A stretch of DNA of 64,000 nucleotides, from NCBI GenBank assembly GCA_026545225.1, contig CM048846.1, positions 59,338,270 through 59,402,269 of the forward strand, given 5' to 3'. This document shows, piece after piece, positions 60,656 through 64,000 of the stretch. Every line of letters starts with the position of its first letter. Within the stretch, counting starts at the first letter, position 1. The DNA comes from Cornus controversa. Its lineage: Eukaryota > Streptophyta > Magnoliopsida > Cornales > Cornaceae. The notes below the pieces were generated by a model. That model was not told the origin of the DNA and did not search any database. It worked only from the letters and a program-made list of their open reading frames with translations. Both the position numbers and the translations under genes were made by a program.

Positions 60656-61638
60656 AAGGGCACACAAAGAACTGTAGTAACCAAAATCGAGCGGAACCGT
60701 ACCTGAATCGTACCGAACCGTTGGCTGCGGTTGCGGTTCCTAAAATTAGGAACCGTTGCCAATGGTTCCGGTTCCGGTTATCACACTGACGGCCCTCAGT
60801 CCCTCACTCCTCTGGTATCCCTCTCTCTCTCATTCTCTTTCTCTCTCTTTCTCATTCACTCTCTCTCTCTCTCTCTAGTCTCTACGACTCCACCAGTTTA
60901 CCATCTAGCGTATCTCCGAACTCCGTCACAGTAGTACAACACCAGTTTGGAAGGTTTCAGACTCCAACCACGAATTCATCTGTTTCATCTTCTTCTCCAC
61001 TTTCTTCCTATGACTGTATACCTCTTCAGATAATCGATCCATGGTCGATCCAAACTTTATCTCTACTAATCTCTTTCTCTTACTTTGCGAATGTACAAGT
61101 ATCATCAATGATAGCTCTCTCTCTCCCTCTTTATTTTTTTGAAACTATTGTTTATGATCGATTCACTGTCTAGGGCGATGGGCGAGGCCCTCTGCCACTG
61201 ATCTTCTCAATGAGCCGTTCTTTTGATGAGATGATGATGGCGAAAATGGTGACTATGTTTGATTGAGAAGATCTGCGTTGATTATGAATGTTGTTATTAA
61301 AAAATTAGATTTTGGAGTGATATGGGGAAGGTGACTTGTGGATTTGAAATTTTTGTATTTTTGTATTCTTTTTTGGGTTGATTTATAGATGATGAAAAGC
61401 AGGGGTTGGAAGAGTATAGTAAGGTCAGGTTTTCTACCTCTCATCTCATCGAAATGTTCATTGAATTCCTTAAAAAAGAAAAAAAAAAAGCCCTGAAAAA
61501 TCGTGGTTCGGAACCGAACCGAACTGTGAACCGCAGTTCGGTTCCATATCCCAATGGTTTCAGTTTCGATTCCAAAAATCAGGAATCATTGGGAACGATT
61601 CCTGTTCCGGTTTCATCAGGAACCGTGTGCACCCCTAA
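60656..61638. mobile_element. hAT-type non-autonomous element with 8-bp target duplication
   Basis: 983 bp between exact copies of TCTCTACT (60648-60655 and 61639-61646; one further A matches on the left). Ends AAGGGCACACAAAGAAC and GTTCC-type...GTGTGCACCCCTAA are imperfect inverted repeats. Subterminal regions carry many GGTTCGGTTCC/GGAACCG units facing each other (60700-60780 and 61500-61625), a pattern common in hAT MITEs. The interior is CT-rich with no transposase domain. Confidence 0.75.
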
Positions 61639-61985
61639 TCTCTACTCCATCTTAAATAAAGGTGAATATTGTAGAGAAAACGAGACGGTGCCATTGTCAG
61701 AGAAGATGACGGCTAAAAGACAAATAGAAGAGGCTCTTGGTGTGTTGGGTTTTGGAAAGAATCGGCAGAATGGAGAAAATATTAGGGGTTAGGGTTTGTA
61801 AATATTATGTTATATTGATGGGCTTTTTATGATACATGAGTTTAGGAAAATGGGTTTGGATCATCTTATTAAGATAAGTGCGCTGATGCTGATATAATAA
61901 AAGTATGAATTCTTTTCATTCGCCTGATTTGAGATGGATTGAAACCAAATTATTTGGACATAAACTCATAGTTATATAATACAAT
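61639..61985. other. Intergenic
   Basis: The plus-strand frame ending at 61792 crosses the hAT element edge and has no domain. Confidence 0.45.
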
Positions 61986-62630
61986 CTAGAGCAAACTACG
62001 AAAAACCCCCCTTATCTATTCTTTTTTGGCAAAAAACACCCCTAATCTATTTTTTTGGCATAAAACCCCCTCCAACTATTAAAAACCCACATGAGGGGGG
62101 TTATTATAACTACAATGCCCCCCTCATCTATTTATTTTTATTTTTATTTTTCTTTAAAGATTTTGTATTTATTCTCTAATTTTGTAATATTAATTTTTTA
62201 TTTGGGAAACCAAGATACAAGTGGGTCAATTTATTTACAATAAAATAATATCAATAAATTCTATTTTTTTTTAATGACCATGATATTAATTTTCAATAAT
62301 ACCATTTAAATCATAGATTTTAATAAATATGAGAAATTGTATATTTTGTAAAATTTTATCCTTTATTATTTGTAATTGTATATAATATGATTAATATGTG
62401 GTTTGTGAGTAATTTTATTTTTATGTCATTCTTTTATCATGTGATTATTTAAAAAATCTTTAAAGAAAAATAAAAAATGAAAATCAATAGATGAGGGGGG
62501 CATTTTCGTCATAATAACCCCTCTCATGTGGGTTTTCAATAGTTGGAGGAGGTTTTATGCTAAAAAAATAGATGAGGGGTGTTTTTTGCCAAAGAGGAAT
62601 AGATAAGAGGGGTTTTTCGCAATTTGCTCT
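61986..62630. mobile_element. Foldback MITE with about 185-bp inverted arms
   Basis: The left arm begins AGAGCAAACTACGAAAAACC at 61988 and the right arm ends GGTTTTTCGCAATTTGCTCT at 62630. Arms stay complementary inward through CACATGAG/CTCATGTG and GATTTTTTAAA or CTTTAAAGA blocks, with an A/T-rich centre. ACAAT flanks both sides (61981-61985 and 62631-62635). The superfamily is unclear, possibly Mutator-like because of the long arms. Confidence 0.75.
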
Positions 62631-62712
62631 ACAATATATATATGTATATATATTATATATACATATATATATATATATGTGTGTGTATATATATATACAT
62701 ATATATATATAA
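62631..62712. repeat. Compound (AT)n/(GT)n microsatellite
   Basis: Alternating ATATAT, TATGTATA and GTGTGTGT segments directly after the foldback element. Confidence 0.85.
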
Positions 62713-64000
62713 GACTAGAGTAGTGATCTCTTGGCTGAACAAGAGATTTTATCTACACCAAGTATAGTGACCGCTGGATTAAATCTAACGGTCACATTCC
62801 AAATCCACCTTTCTCCTTCCTTAATCAAACAAAATCACATTTTTCCTATTTAAAGTTTCCTTAACTAATATTACCAATTTCTTTTACAAAGGACTACCAA
62901 AAAAGAATTCAAATATTTAAAGAAAAAAAGTCTAGTATTAATCAATATTTGGATTCCACTCATCGAGGCTTTTTATCCTAATTGATATTTTGACGCTATT
63001 ATACATATTTGAGTATATTTCTATTTATCTCTCATATGAAGAGTCTTTTAAAAAATAAATGGATTGATTATAACGAAAACTACATTCAGGATAATAATTT
63101 GTTTCATTCCTTTGTTTTTTGGGTAAAATTCTGTGTTAGTTGTAGTGAAATACAGTGGTAAATTTGGGTAGGGTTTTTAGATTTTAATTGTAATTTTTTT
63201 ATTACTTTTTCTTTTTGGATCTGAGAGTGGATTTTTTGATAAAGAAATGGGGAAAATGTTAATTTTATGGTGTTGTTTTTAGAGTTTTGTTAGATAATGG
63301 TTTCAGTTTAATAAATTTTATATATAAATATATGTACATGTGAATTTTTATCTAATATTTGTATTTATATATGGGATGCTTGAGTTTGGTTTTGAATTGA
63401 TACTAGTATTGAAGTTGTAACTAGTTATAATGTTATCTTTGATTTGGTTATTGTTACAGGTTCTTTGGTTATGTTTGTTTTTGAATTTTAATACTTGAGA
63501 GACTAAGTTCAAATTATTGATTAATACTATAAAAATTTCATGAACATATTTGTGAACAAGCTCGTTCTTATACTCAATTTGAGCTTGTAAATATATATAG
63601 AATATACCTACAATAATGAGTTGAGCTAGAGGGTATTTGAGATTGTCTCGTTTAATAAACAAACATGTAAATGTTGTTTGAGTTTGATTCGTTTATTAAA
63701 TAAACTAACACGAACCGAACGTTTATCAAGTCCAACTCGAGATTATCGAAAGCTTGACTTGTTTGCAATCATATGAATGAGGTAAAACCTCGTCCCAAAA
63801 GAACCAAAAAAAAAAAAAACGATAACATTTTTGTCTCTCATGCTAGGTGGTTCTTGCTCGTTGCACTTTGTAATTGTTAGAATATTTTAATAAATAAAAT
63901 ATTTTATTTGTGCTCCTATGCACTATTTCTAAAATTGGATTGCAATGTAATTATTGTTACTTGATGAGTTGGGGTTATACTTGTCAATTGTGGTCTAATT
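62713..64000. other. Intergenic, AT-rich
   Basis: No recognisable gene. The minus-strand frame at 63348-63662 has low-complexity composition and no domain. AACAAGCTCG and AACACGAACC phrases near 63550-63720 resemble common plant intergenic repeats. Confidence 0.45.

Noticed and set aside
62713-62830. Possible conserved repeat (CCGCTGGATTAAATCTAACG)
   Set aside because: The phrase is familiar from plant intergenic DNA, but I could not define ends or family here.

Overview
The window is nuclear DNA from a flowering plant, probably a eudicot with a repeat-rich genome; species cannot be told from the sequence. The evidence is AT-rich intergenic DNA, many (AT)n and (GA)n microsatellites, Athila-, chromovirus- and SIRE-type LTR retrotransposons, an Au-type SINE, Tourist- and hAT-type MITEs, and one spliced gene of the plant-only NPH3/NPY BTB family. 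Most of the window is transposon fossil; I see no prokaryotic-style operon, CRISPR array, rRNA or tRNA gene.

Layout. 1-6993: a young Athila-like gypsy element on the minus strand whose left LTR runs off the window; its two visible LTR stretches differ at about 13 of 735 positions. 6994-9122: the 3' end of an older chromovirus-type gypsy element, cut by a second Athila-like element (9123-14003, plus strand) whose right LTR is fused head-to-head to an inverted LTR (14004-15309). 16300-31960: a deep nest. A decayed copia integrase fragment is split by a gypsy LTR insertion (16731-31816), which is split by a SIRE-like copia element (18332-30947). The copia element's 3' LTR holds an inverted solo LTR (26436-30569), and that in turn holds another solo LTR (28412-29085) and a Tip100-like hAT MITE (29802-30298). 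An Au-type SINE (22654-22818) sits in the copia pol. Target-site duplications can be read at nearly every level, so the insertion order is known.

33225-46620, minus strand: the one clearly intact host gene, a four-exon NPY-type BTB/NPH3 gene encoding 625 residues. Its 8-kb first intron is mostly a gypsy LTR insertion (40791-45599) that itself holds two further LTR insertions. Intron 2 holds a Tourist-like MITE and intron 3 a 484-bp tandem duplication.

46621-64000: the gene's presumed leader and promoter, then intergenic DNA with a second Tourist-like MITE (48210-48798), an LTR-element scrap, compound tandem repeats, a decayed PIF/Harbinger transposon (Myb-like ORF1 at 53387-54450, DDE transposase at 54850-56215) followed by a GRF zinc-finger membrane-protein relic (56395-56827), a 39-bp minisatellite, scraps of a receptor-like kinase, a hAT element with an exact 8-bp target duplication (60656-61638), and a long foldback MITE (61986-62630).

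The only gene with a likely cellular job is the NPY-like one (auxin-dependent polarity and organogenesis in its family). I did not find a convincing new biological system. The most unusual signals are the repeated 'LTR end - primer site - LTR end' module in the chromovirus copies, the head-to-head LTR fusion, and the linked Harbinger-GRF pair.
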